Shown here in pieces: positions 17,652 to 24,678 of a stretch of DNA of 64,000 nt. The DNA comes from Tabrizicola sp. (GTDB lineage: Bacteria > Pseudomonadota > Alphaproteobacteria > Rhodobacterales > Rhodobacteraceae). Below the pieces are notes generated by a model. The model worked only from the letters and a program-made list of their open reading frames with translations, made no database searches and had not been told where the DNA came from. Position 1 is the first letter of the stretch, and the number at the start of each line of letters is the position of its first letter. The DNA is taken from the NCBI RefSeq assembly GCF_030373185.1, contig NZ_JAUCZH010000003.1:62001-126000 (forward strand), in the 5' to 3' direction. A program made the translations under genes and the position numbers.

Positions 17652-18634
17652 GGTGCGCCGGTTCCCTCGAACCCAAGCGTTTTCGGGTCCATCTCGTAAT
17701 GCGCGCCGCAGAACTGGCAATCGGCAGTCACGATGCCAGCGTCGGTCGTCATCTTCGAGATGTCCTTCTGGCTGTAGATCGACATGGTGTTGCGCACCTT
17801 GTCTTCCGAACAGGAACAGCCAAACCGCACCGGGGTAGGGTCAAACACGCGCGGACCTTCTTCGTGGAACAGCCGCACCAGCAGATTTGTCGGCGCGACA
17901 GAGGGGCCGATCATCTCCAGCTCTTCAACCGTGTCCAGTAGCAGGTTGGCCCGTGTCCAGTTTTCCGAATCCGCCCCGCCCAGAATATCGGCGTGGGTCA
18001 GCAAGCCGCCGGCACCGCTGCCCTGATCCGCCGCGACGCCACCAACGGCGGGCATGTGTTGCAGCATCATGCCGCCAGCGCGCCACTGTGCCGGGCGGCC
18101 GGGTTCCGTGCTGCGGCCGAAGGCCACCGAAAACCGGGTCGGAATCTGCTCGGACTGGGCGAAATACGTCTCTGCACAGGCGGAAAGTGACCCGCCAGCA
18201 ATCGGGGTGAAACCCTGATAAGGGACCATGCCTTCGCCCTGATCCAGCATCACCGCGAAATACCCGTCGCCAATCTGGCTGAACGGATTGTCGGTGTCTT
18301 CCAGACGGTCAGCGTCATAGCTGGCATAGGCGCGGATGCGCCCAGGCTCGCCCTCGGCGCTGGGGCCGTAGTAATCGGTTGCAATCAGCCGGGCCGCACC
18401 CTTGCCGCGCACTTGCAGCGAGAGCTTCCAGCGCAGCTTGATGGTCTGGCCGATCAGCGCGGTCAGAAGCGCCGCCTCGGCGACCAGCGCCTCGATGACG
18501 GGGGGATAGGTATGCTGCTTCAGAACCTGATCCAGCACCCCGTCCAGCCGCGCGACGCGGCCACGGATGCCCGAGGCGTCAAGTTGAAACGGCAGGACGG
18601 TATCGTCCCAAGCGATTTGCGAACCAATGGTCAT
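17648..18634 (-). CDS. hslO: Redox-regulated chaperone Hsp33
   Basis: A 328-residue holdase chaperone that is activated when oxidants release its zinc. The C-terminal redox switch carries the four cysteines as Cys273-x-Cys275 and Cys306-x-x-Cys309 (CSC ... CQFC). The N-terminal domain includes GGSLSACAETYFAQSEQIPT, typical of the family. It is the first gene of a three-gene unit. A promoter-like sequence of the heat-shock type lies at 18684-18713 about 50 bases upstream, consistent with RpoH control. Confidence 0.95.
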   Translation of the reverse strand: MTIGSQIAWDDTVLPFQLDASGIRGRVARLDGVLDQVLKQHTYPPVIEALVAEAALLTALIGQTIKLRWKLSLQVRGKGAARLIATDYYGPSAEGEPGRIRAYASYDADRLEDTDNPFSQIGDGYFAVMLDQGEGMVPYQGFTPIAGGSLSACAETYFAQSEQIPTRFSVAFGRSTEPGRPAQWRAGGMMLQHMPAVGGVAADQGSGAGGLLTHADILGGADSENWTRANLLLDTVEELEMIGPSVAPTNLLVRLFHEEGPRVFDPTPVRFGCSCSEDKVRNTMSIYSQKDISKMTTDAGIVTADCQFCGAHYEMDPKTLGFEGTGAP

Positions 18635-18683
18635 GGAGAGTCCCGGGGGGTTTCATGAGGCTGCCAGTCTTGGCATATCGCGG

Positions 18684-18713
18684 CTATATAGGCACATCAA
18701 CCGCAGGTCCAAG
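18684..18713 (-). promoter_or_regulatory. RpoH-like heat-shock promoter of hslO
   Basis: On the minus strand CTTG (18713-18710) is followed after 18 bases by CTATATAG (18691-18684), resembling the CTTG and CYATAT boxes of alphaproteobacterial RpoH promoters. Transcription would start near 18678 and leave a leader of about 45 bases before the hslO ATG. The hslV upstream region carries the same arrangement. No experimental support. Confidence 0.45.
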
Positions 18714-18721
18714 GGGGCAAG

Positions 18722-19180
18722 ATGATCCGACGTTATGGCGACCCCGCCGAAATCGGGCGGCGCTACACCCGAAGACCGGGCGTTTACGCGATCTTGCTGC
18801 ACGGCGATGACATCCTTGCGACCCATCAGGCGGCCCCTGTGCCAGAGCTTCAGCTGCCCGGCGGCGGGATCGACAGGGGGGAACATCCGATCCCCGCGCT
18901 GCACCGCGAAGTGTTTGAAGAAACAGGCTGGAAGATCGAAGTGACCCGCCGTCTGGGGGCGTTCCGGCGGTTCACCTACATGCCGGAATATGACCTGTGG
19001 GCCGAAAAGCTGTGCGCTGTCTATCTGGCGCGCCCGGTGCTGCGGCTTGGCCCCCCGTCAGAGGCCGGGCATACGGCAATCTGGCTACCGGTAAAGGAAG
19101 CCGTCCTGCAACTTGGCAATCCGGGGGACCGGGCGATGCTGGCCTCACTCCGCCTCAAGGATCTCCAGCGCGACGGCTGA
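18722..19180 (+). CDS. Nudix hydrolase
   Basis: A 152-residue Nudix protein. The box is complete: GGGIDRGEHPIPALHRE followed by VFEETGW. The N-terminus MIRRYGDPAEIGRRYTRRPGVYAI resembles small Nudix enzymes that clean up nucleoside diphosphate derivatives or sugar nucleotides; the substrate is not assignable. AAGGGGG lies about six bases before the ATG. The gene is divergent from hslO and its last 36 bases overlap the 3' end of the response-regulator phosphatase on the opposite strand. Confidence 0.85.
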   Translation: MIRRYGDPAEIGRRYTRRPGVYAILLHGDDILATHQAAPVPELQLPGGGIDRGEHPIPALHREVFEETGWKIEVTRRLGAFRRFTYMPEYDLWAEKLCAVYLARPVLRLGPPSEAGHTAIWLPVKEAVLQLGNPGDRAMLASLRLKDLQRDG

Positions 19181-20464
19181 AAGGTCGTCAGGAAACGAAT
19201 CGCTTCCCGACAGGGCGACAATATCCCAGACCAGCGCCTCCAGCATGTCTGCGCCGGAAAGGCTGGCGGATTTGGTCAGACTGCGGATCAGGCCGTCTTC
19301 GCCGAAATCCCCACCGCCCGGAAGCGGACATTCGGTGAAACCGTCCGAGACCAGAACCAGACGGTCGCCCGGCTGAACCGCAATATCGCAGCGTTCATAG
19401 GTCGCGCCAGGGATCAACCCGACCGGCAGCCCGCCATTGCCAAGCTGCTCCACCACCCCAGAGCGGCGGATCAGCAGTGGGTGCGGATGCCCGGCCTGCA
19501 CCAGACTGAGGATCCCGGTGCTGCGATCAACAACGGCGAAGACCATCGTGAAATACTGTTCGGCCTGAATTTCTTCCAGCATCAGCCGGTTGAACCGTTC
19601 GGCCACAGCTTCGGGGGGCAAAAGCGCCTGTATCCCATTGGCGTCCCGGCCAAAGGCAAGGTTCTGTTCGGGCGAAGACCCGGTCAGAAACCCCGCCAGC
19701 CGCGCTGTCATCATGGCCGAGGCGACACCGTGGCCGGAAACGTCGATCGAATAGACCGCGACGCGTTGGTCATCCACACGGAAACTGCCCACCAGATCAC
19801 CGCCCACCCGGCCCGAGTTCCGCAGCAAAAGCGATGCCCGCGTCCAGCCATAGTCACGCACCCGGTCACGGACCAGCGTCTGTTGCAGCTTTCGCGCCTC
19901 GATCAGGTCTCGGTCCAGCGAATCATAAAGCTTCTGCAATTCAACCAGCGTGCTGACGATCACCCGGTTCTTGGCCAGAAGCTCCGCCTGCATGGCCAGC
20001 GTCCGTTCCCCCGCCCGCAACCGCGCGCGCAGTTCATTGCTGGAAACCGGCTTGGTCAGGAAATCATCCGCCCCCGCCTCCAGCCCGCCAGCGATTTCCG
20101 TCTTTTCGGACTTGGAGGTGAGAAGGACGAAGTAGCCATAGCTTTCACGCCCCAGGTTTCTGAATTTCCGACAGAATTCCAGACCCGTCATGCCAGGCAT
20201 CATCCAGTCGCTGATGACGATATCCACCTCGGCACCCGTGCAAACCTCCAGTGCGGAGGCGGCATCTTCGCATTCCGTCACCAGATAACCCCAGCGGCGC
20301 AACTGCACCGACAAGATATGACGCTGCGCCCGGCTGTCATCCACGACAAGCACATGACGAGGCCGGGCCGCCCCCGGCTCTGCCATTGCTCCGGGCCAAT
20401 CTGCCAATGTCTGACTTGCCAGCACGTCCTGCTCCTGCCGCATCCAGCCGGGACGTTGACTCAT
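19145..20464 (-). CDS. Response regulator with PP2C (SpoIIE/RsbU-type) phosphatase output
   Basis: A 439-residue cytosolic signalling protein. The receiver domain has acidic residues Asp42-Asp43, phosphoacceptor Asp86 (VISDWMMPG) and Lys138 (FLTKPV). A coiled linker (about residues 150-200) leads to a PPM/PP2C phosphatase domain with GGDLVGSF, IDVSGHGVASAMMTARL, VSDGFTECP and DDLSAVAL metal-binding motifs. Such proteins dephosphorylate an anti-sigma antagonist in partner-switching pathways; Rhodobacter capsulatus RbaY has this architecture. The ATG at 20464 is preferred over an upstream start at 20521. The divergent neighbour is an Hpt protein, a likely phosphodonor. Confidence 0.88.
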   Translation of the reverse strand: MSQRPGWMRQEQDVLASQTLADWPGAMAEPGAARPRHVLVVDDSRAQRHILSVQLRRWGYLVTECEDAASALEVCTGAEVDIVISDWMMPGMTGLEFCRKFRNLGRESYGYFVLLTSKSEKTEIAGGLEAGADDFLTKPVSSNELRARLRAGERTLAMQAELLAKNRVIVSTLVELQKLYDSLDRDLIEARKLQQTLVRDRVRDYGWTRASLLLRNSGRVGGDLVGSFRVDDQRVAVYSIDVSGHGVASAMMTARLAGFLTGSSPEQNLAFGRDANGIQALLPPEAVAERFNRLMLEEIQAEQYFTMVFAVVDRSTGILSLVQAGHPHPLLIRRSGVVEQLGNGGLPVGLIPGATYERCDIAVQPGDRLVLVSDGFTECPLPGGGDFGEDGLIRSLTKSASLSGADMLEALVWDIVALSGSDSFPDDLSAVALEILEAE

Positions 20465-20469
20465 GCCCC

Positions 20470-20484
20470 TTAACGCATCGTGAA
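20470..20484. promoter_or_regulatory. CtrA-like binding site between RR-PP2C and Hpt genes
   Basis: The sequence TTAA-N7-TGAA differs by one base from the CtrA consensus TTAA-N7-TTAA. It lies directly upstream of the phosphatase start codon, in the 116-base divergent region. Partner-switching genes in Rhodobacter capsulatus are CtrA-dependent, which makes the match interesting, but one near-match of this length can arise by chance. Confidence 0.3.
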
Positions 20485-20580
20485 ACCTAAAATTGCGCGG
20501 GCTTCGCTGCGCCCCGGCCACGAATTGTTAACGTCATTTCGGGCAGATTGCGTCCTGGGTTGCGGATGGGGAACGATGTC

Positions 20581-20913
20581 ATGATTGATTGGAAAAGGGT
20601 GGAAGAACTGCGCGGTGAAATCGGTGCCGACGGGTTTGCCGAAGTCGCTGACATGTTTCTGGAAGAGGCAGATCAGGCCGTGAAGGCCATGTTGGCAGGG
20701 CTGCCAACGGCCGAGGTTGAGGGTCAGTTGCACTTCCTGAAAGGCAGCGCACTGAACCTTGGGTTCGCCGACCTTGCCGCCTTCTGCCAGGATGCTGAAC
20801 GAAAGGCCGCCTCCGGCCATGGCGCTTCGGTTGATACCAGCCGGATTGCGGCGGTCTATCACGCGTCCCGAAAACAGTTGCTGGACGACCTTGCCAAGGT
20901 CAACGCCGCCTGA
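20581..20913 (+). CDS. Hpt (histidine phosphotransfer) domain protein
   Basis: A 110-residue single-domain protein. The phosphorylatable His51 lies in the canonical helix LHFLKGSALNLGF, with a predicted four-helix bundle around it. Stand-alone Hpt proteins carry phosphate between hybrid kinases and response regulators. ATG at 20581 is chosen, with GGGGAA just upstream; further in-frame starts at 20566 and 20548 exist. The gene is divergent from the response-regulator phosphatase, which suggests that the two form a relay. It ends nine bases from the convergent ilvA stop. Confidence 0.85.
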   Translation: MIDWKRVEELRGEIGADGFAEVADMFLEEADQAVKAMLAGLPTAEVEGQLHFLKGSALNLGFADLAAFCQDAERKAASGHGASVDTSRIAAVYHASRKQLLDDLAKVNAA

Positions 20914-20921
20914 TCTGGCCC

Positions 20922-22169
20922 TTAGATCAGAAACTCTGACAGCGCCTCATCTGCCGTGATGTCGCGGAAGGCCAGACCAGCCGCGTCCATCCGGTCGGTA
21001 AAGGCCCGAAAGCCACCGGCATCCTTGGTTTCGATGCCGATCAGAACCGACCCGAAGTTGCGTGCGGATTTCTTGAGGTATTCGAACCGGGTAATGTCAT
21101 CTTCCGGCCCAAGCATGTTCAAGAACTCGCGCAGCGCGCCCGGCCGCTGCGGCATGCGCAGGATGAAGTATTTCTTCAGCCCCGAATAGCGCTGCGCCCG
21201 CTCCTTGACCTCGGGCAGCCGCTCAAAATCGAAATTTCCACCAGAAGTGACGCAGACCACCGTCTTGCCCTGGATCACTTCTGCCAGTTCCGGCAGCACA
21301 TCCACCGAAAGCGCCCCTGCCGGTTCCAGCACGATTCCTTCGACGTTCAGCATTTCCAGCATGGTGACGCAGATCCGGTCTTCGGGCGCAAGCAGCACCT
21401 GATCAGGGCGCACCCAATCCAGCATCCGGTAGGTGTTGTCGCCCAGTCGCGCCACGGCGGCACCGTCGACAAAACTGTTGACGCGCGGCAGCTTGACCGG
21501 CCCGCCTTCACGCAGGGCCGCCATCAGGCTGGCCCCGCCCAACGGTTCCACAAAACGGAAATCAGTGGCAGGCGCCATCTCGCGCAGATAGGCGGTGACG
21601 CCAGACGCCAGCCCCCCGCCACCAACCGGCAGGATCACCAGATCCGGCGCACGGCCAAGCTGCTCCAGCATCTCAAGGGCAACGGTCGCCTGTCCTTCGA
21701 TCACATCGGGGTCATCGAAGGGCGACAGGAAATGCGCACCTTTTTCGGCGCAAAAAGCCTGCGCGGCGGCAAGGGTCTGGTCGAAGTAATCGCCGGTCAG
21801 CGTGATGGTCACCTGATCGCCACCAAACACCCGGGTCTTGTCGATTTTCTGCTGCGGCGTGGTGACCGGCATGAAGATCGTGCCATGCACCCCGAAATGA
21901 CGACAGGCATAGGCGACGCCCTGGGCATGATTGCCGGCGCTGGCACAGACAAATTCCTGCTGTCCCGGCTGGCGCTGCCGCACCTTTCGCATGGCATTGA
22001 ACGCGCCGCGAATCTTGTAGCTGCGCACCGGGGTCAGGTCTTCACGCTTCAGCCAGATATCGGCTCCATAGCGCGCGGACAAATGTTCGTTGCGCTGCAA
22101 CGGCGTTTCGGGAAACAGCGCTCGCAGGGCGCCTGCCGTCTGTTTCACCGCCTGATTGAGTGCTGACAT
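20922..22169 (-). CDS. ilvA: Threonine ammonia-lyase (threonine dehydratase)
   Basis: A 415-residue PLP enzyme that converts threonine to 2-oxobutanoate, the first step of isoleucine synthesis. Lys52 in VRSYKIRGAFN binds PLP, the phosphate loop is GGGGLASG, and the serine-rich SAGNHAQG motif is present. A single C-terminal ACT-like regulatory domain begins near residue 325 (KKYFILRMPQRPGALREF), as in the shorter IlvA form, so isoleucine feedback is likely. It is a monocistronic minus-strand gene, convergent with the Hpt gene and divergent from the low-complexity secreted protein. Confidence 0.93.
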   Translation of the reverse strand: MSALNQAVKQTAGALRALFPETPLQRNEHLSARYGADIWLKREDLTPVRSYKIRGAFNAMRKVRQRQPGQQEFVCASAGNHAQGVAYACRHFGVHGTIFMPVTTPQQKIDKTRVFGGDQVTITLTGDYFDQTLAAAQAFCAEKGAHFLSPFDDPDVIEGQATVALEMLEQLGRAPDLVILPVGGGGLASGVTAYLREMAPATDFRFVEPLGGASLMAALREGGPVKLPRVNSFVDGAAVARLGDNTYRMLDWVRPDQVLLAPEDRICVTMLEMLNVEGIVLEPAGALSVDVLPELAEVIQGKTVVCVTSGGNFDFERLPEVKERAQRYSGLKKYFILRMPQRPGALREFLNMLGPEDDITRFEYLKKSARNFGSVLIGIETKDAGGFRAFTDRMDAAGLAFRDITADEALSEFLI

Positions 22170-22275
22170 GCGGGCTTTACACCTTGAGTTTATGGACGTT
22201 GCCCAACTTTCGCCATGATCTGGCGGAGCCTTAGGGCAAGAAGATCATCCAATCCATATGCCGGGAGAACGCCTG

Positions 22276-23226
22276 ATGCATCTGAAACCTTTGACAGCGG
22301 TGCTTGCCGTTTCGCTACTGGCCCTTTCGCCAGCCCTGCCTGTTTTTGGCCCGCTTGACGGTGGTGCTGCCTATGCCAAAGGGGAAAAGGGCGGCGGCGG
22401 CGGAAAGTCGGAAAGCAAGTCAGAGTCCAAGGGCAAGTCCGAGGCCAAATCCAAGGGCAAGTCCGAAGCCAAATCCGCCAAGGCGGCGAAGGCCGAAGCG
22501 AAGGCCGCCAAAAAGACCAAGAAGGCCGAAGTGACCAAGGCAAAAGGCAAGCCGGTTGCCGAAGACGGGGCGCTTCATCCAAGCCAACTGGGCAAGATGA
22601 ATGGCGCGATGAACGCCAACATCAACGCGGTGCTGGCCCATATCCGCAATGGCCAGACCACCAAAGGCCCCGTCGGCCTGTTGGCAGGCCTGGCAATTGC
22701 CGATGCAGGCGCTGCCGAAGCGGCGGCGGCGACCGAGCTTCTGACCCTTGCCACCGCTTTTGACGATCTTGGCGCCGCCGTGACGGAGGCAGGATTCATT
22801 TCGGTCGAGGATTATCTGCAAGCCAAGGCAGACGGCACGCTGACACCCGACGGCACGCTGACACCCGAACAAGAGCTGCTTGTCGAAGAAATCGATTCGC
22901 TGATTGCGGCCACTGGCGGCACAACGGAAGATGGTCTGACCTTGGCCGGCACCCCGCCGGACCCGGACGAAATCCTTGCAGCCGAAGAGGCGGCGGCGGC
23001 ATCAGCCCAGTCTGTTGCCGATGCAGAACAGGCGATTGGTGATGCCTGGAACAAGGATGGCGACCTTGCGGCGCTGCTGGCCCAGTTGCGCGAAAAGCTT
23101 GCCCCCTATCAGGACCAGATCAGCGCCGCAGTAGCCGAAACCATGCCGGCCGAAGAGCTTGCCGAAGTCCTTCCGGAAGAAGAATCCGCCGAACTGATTC
23201 TTGAGGAAGCGCCTGTGCTTGAATGA
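22276..23226 (+). CDS. Secreted low-complexity Lys/Ser/Ala/Glu-rich protein of unknown function
   Basis: A 316-residue protein I do not recognise. It has a signal peptide (cleavage probably after GGAAYA, near residue 35). A basic low-complexity stretch of KSESK/KGKSEAK and KAAKAEAK units (about residues 40-95) follows. Then comes an alanine-rich helical region and an acidic C-terminus rich in EE and AEE. A perfect 18-base tandem duplication gives a doubled DGTLTP. A similar charge layout is seen in cell-surface or DNA-binding adaptor proteins, but nothing here proves a role. ATG 22276 has GGAGAA seven bases upstream; 22258 is an upstream alternative. Confidence 0.7.
   Translation: MHLKPLTAVLAVSLLALSPALPVFGPLDGGAAYAKGEKGGGGGKSESKSESKGKSEAKSKGKSEAKSAKAAKAEAKAAKKTKKAEVTKAKGKPVAEDGALHPSQLGKMNGAMNANINAVLAHIRNGQTTKGPVGLLAGLAIADAGAAEAAAATELLTLATAFDDLGAAVTEAGFISVEDYLQAKADGTLTPDGTLTPEQELLVEEIDSLIAATGGTTEDGLTLAGTPPDPDEILAAEEAAAASAQSVADAEQAIGDAWNKDGDLAALLAQLREKLAPYQDQISAAVAETMPAEELAEVLPEEESAELILEEAPVLE
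22831..22866 (+). repeat. 18-base perfect tandem duplication
   Basis: Two identical in-frame copies of GACGGCACGCTGACACCC sit side by side within the low-complexity secreted protein and encode DGTLTPDGTLTP. The identity suggests a recent slippage duplication that keeps the frame. Confidence 0.9.
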
Positions 23227-23271
23227 TCGGCCTGAGGCGGTCGGCCTGATCTGACCGCCCTGCGCCCGCAC

Positions 23272-23306
23272 CGCCGCCGTGCCACATTGTATCGGACACG
23301 GCGGCG
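23272..23306 (+). terminator. Hairpin after the low-complexity protein gene
   Basis: A ten-base-pair stem (CGCCGCCGTG / CACGGCGGCG) with a 15-base loop is followed by TTCT. A second, shorter stem (GGCGGTC / GACCGCC, 23236-23259) precedes it. The pair lies between the secreted protein gene and argG and may end transcription or attenuate read-through; the U-tract is weak. Confidence 0.45.
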
Positions 23307-23366
23307 TTCTTGCCCTTGCGCTGGTTTCCCTTTAATCGCGGGCGAAACCTCGCCGGAGCCGTTGCC

Positions 23367-24596
23367 ATGCAAAAGCCGAACAAAGTCGTCCTCGCCTATT
23401 CGGGCGGGCTGGATACCTCGATCATCCTGAAATGGCTCCAGACGGAGTATGGCTGCGAGGTGGTGACCTTTACCGCCGATCTCGGTCAGGGCGAGGAACT
23501 TGAACCCGCGCGGCAAAAGGCGCTGCTGATGGGGATCAAGCCGGAAAACATCCACATCGTCGACGTGCGCGAGGAATTCGTCCGCGACTTCGTGTTCCCG
23601 ATGTTCCGGGCGAATGCGCTTTATGAAGGGCTTTACCTGCTTGGCACCTCGATCGCGCGGCCGCTGATTTCGGCCCATCTGGTGCGGATCGCGCATGAAA
23701 CAGGTGCAGATGCGGTGGCGCATGGCGCGACCGGCAAGGGCAACGACCAGGTGCGGTTCGAACTGTCGGCGGCAGCGCTGGACCCCGCGATCAAAGTCAT
23801 CGCGCCGTGGCGGCTGTGGGATCTGACCAGCCGCACCAAGCTGCTGGAATTTGCCGAGGCGAACCAGATCCCGATCGCCAAGGACAAGCGTGGCGAAGCG
23901 CCGTTCAGCGTGGACGCGAACCTGCTGCACACCTCATCCGAAGGCCGCGTGCTGGAAAACCCGGCCGAGGAATTCCCGAATTATGTTCTTCAGCGCTCGG
24001 TTCCGGTGGAAGAGGCGCCCGATCAGGCCGAGATGGTGGAAATCACCTTCGAAAGGGGCGATGCCGTGGCGATCAACGGCGAGGCGATGAGCCCGGCCAC
24101 GATCCTGACCAAGCTGAACGAATTGGGCGGCAAGCATGGCGTAGGCGTGCTGGATCTGGTGGAAAACCGCTTTGTCGGCATGAAGTCACGCGGGGTCTAT
24201 GAAACGCCCGGCGGCACGATCCTTCTGGAAGCGCACCGGGGCATCGAACAGATCACGCTGGATGCAGGCGCGGGGCATCTGAAAGACAGCATCATGCCGC
24301 GCTATGCCGAACTGATCTACAACGGCTTCTGGTTCAGCCCGGAACGTGAGGCGTTGCAGGCCCTGATCGACAAGACGCAGGACCATGTAACCGGGACCGT
24401 GCGGGTCAAGCTTTACAAGGGCCGCGCGGTGACGGTTGCCCGCTGGTCGGACCACAGCCTTTATTCCGAGAAGCATGTGACCTTTGAAGAAGACGCTGGG
24501 GCCTATGACCAGAAGGACGCCGAAGGCTTCATCCGGCTGAACGCGCTGCGGCTGCGGTTGATCGCCAGCCGGAATTCCCGCGTCGCAAAGACCTGA
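23367..24596 (+). CDS. argG: Argininosuccinate synthase
   Basis: A 409-residue enzyme that condenses citrulline and aspartate using ATP in arginine synthesis. The N-terminal pyrophosphatase motif [13 protein letters not shown], the TADLGQGEE segment and the [10 protein letters not shown] stretch are conserved. A longer frame begins at 23310 but the ATG at 23367, giving [14 protein letters not shown], matches the family N-terminus. It stands alone, with argH not in the window, and is followed by a strong hairpin. Confidence 0.96.
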   Translation: MQKPNKVVLAYSGGLDTSIILKWLQTEYGCEVVTFTADLGQGEELEPARQKALLMGIKPENIHIVDVREEFVRDFVFPMFRANALYEGLYLLGTSIARPLISAHLVRIAHETGADAVAHGATGKGNDQVRFELSAAALDPAIKVIAPWRLWDLTSRTKLLEFAEANQIPIAKDKRGEAPFSVDANLLHTSSEGRVLENPAEEFPNYVLQRSVPVEEAPDQAEMVEITFERGDAVAINGEAMSPATILTKLNELGGKHGVGVLDLVENRFVGMKSRGVYETPGGTILLEAHRGIEQITLDAGAGHLKDSIMPRYAELIYNGFWFSPEREALQALIDKTQDHVTGTVRVKLYKGRAVTVARWSDHSLYSEKHVTFEEDAGAYDQKDAEGFIRLNALRLRLIASRNSRVAKT

Positions 24597-24640
24597 GATC
24601 ACGCGCTGGCGTGATTTCGCCAGCCAACCGGACGAGAGCG

Positions 24641-24678
24641 CGGGCCATTGCTTCCCCTCGGGAAGCGGTGGCCCGTTT
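24641..24678 (+). terminator. Terminator hairpin of argG (convergent gap)
   Basis: A two-part stem, CGGGCCA/TGGCCCG outside and GCTTCCC/GGGAAGC inside with a CTC loop, is followed by TTTCATT. It lies at the end of argG and touches the stop of the convergent hydrolase gene, so it may act on both strands. A smaller stem (ATCACGC/GCGTGAT, 24598-24615) follows the argG stop directly. Confidence 0.65.
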
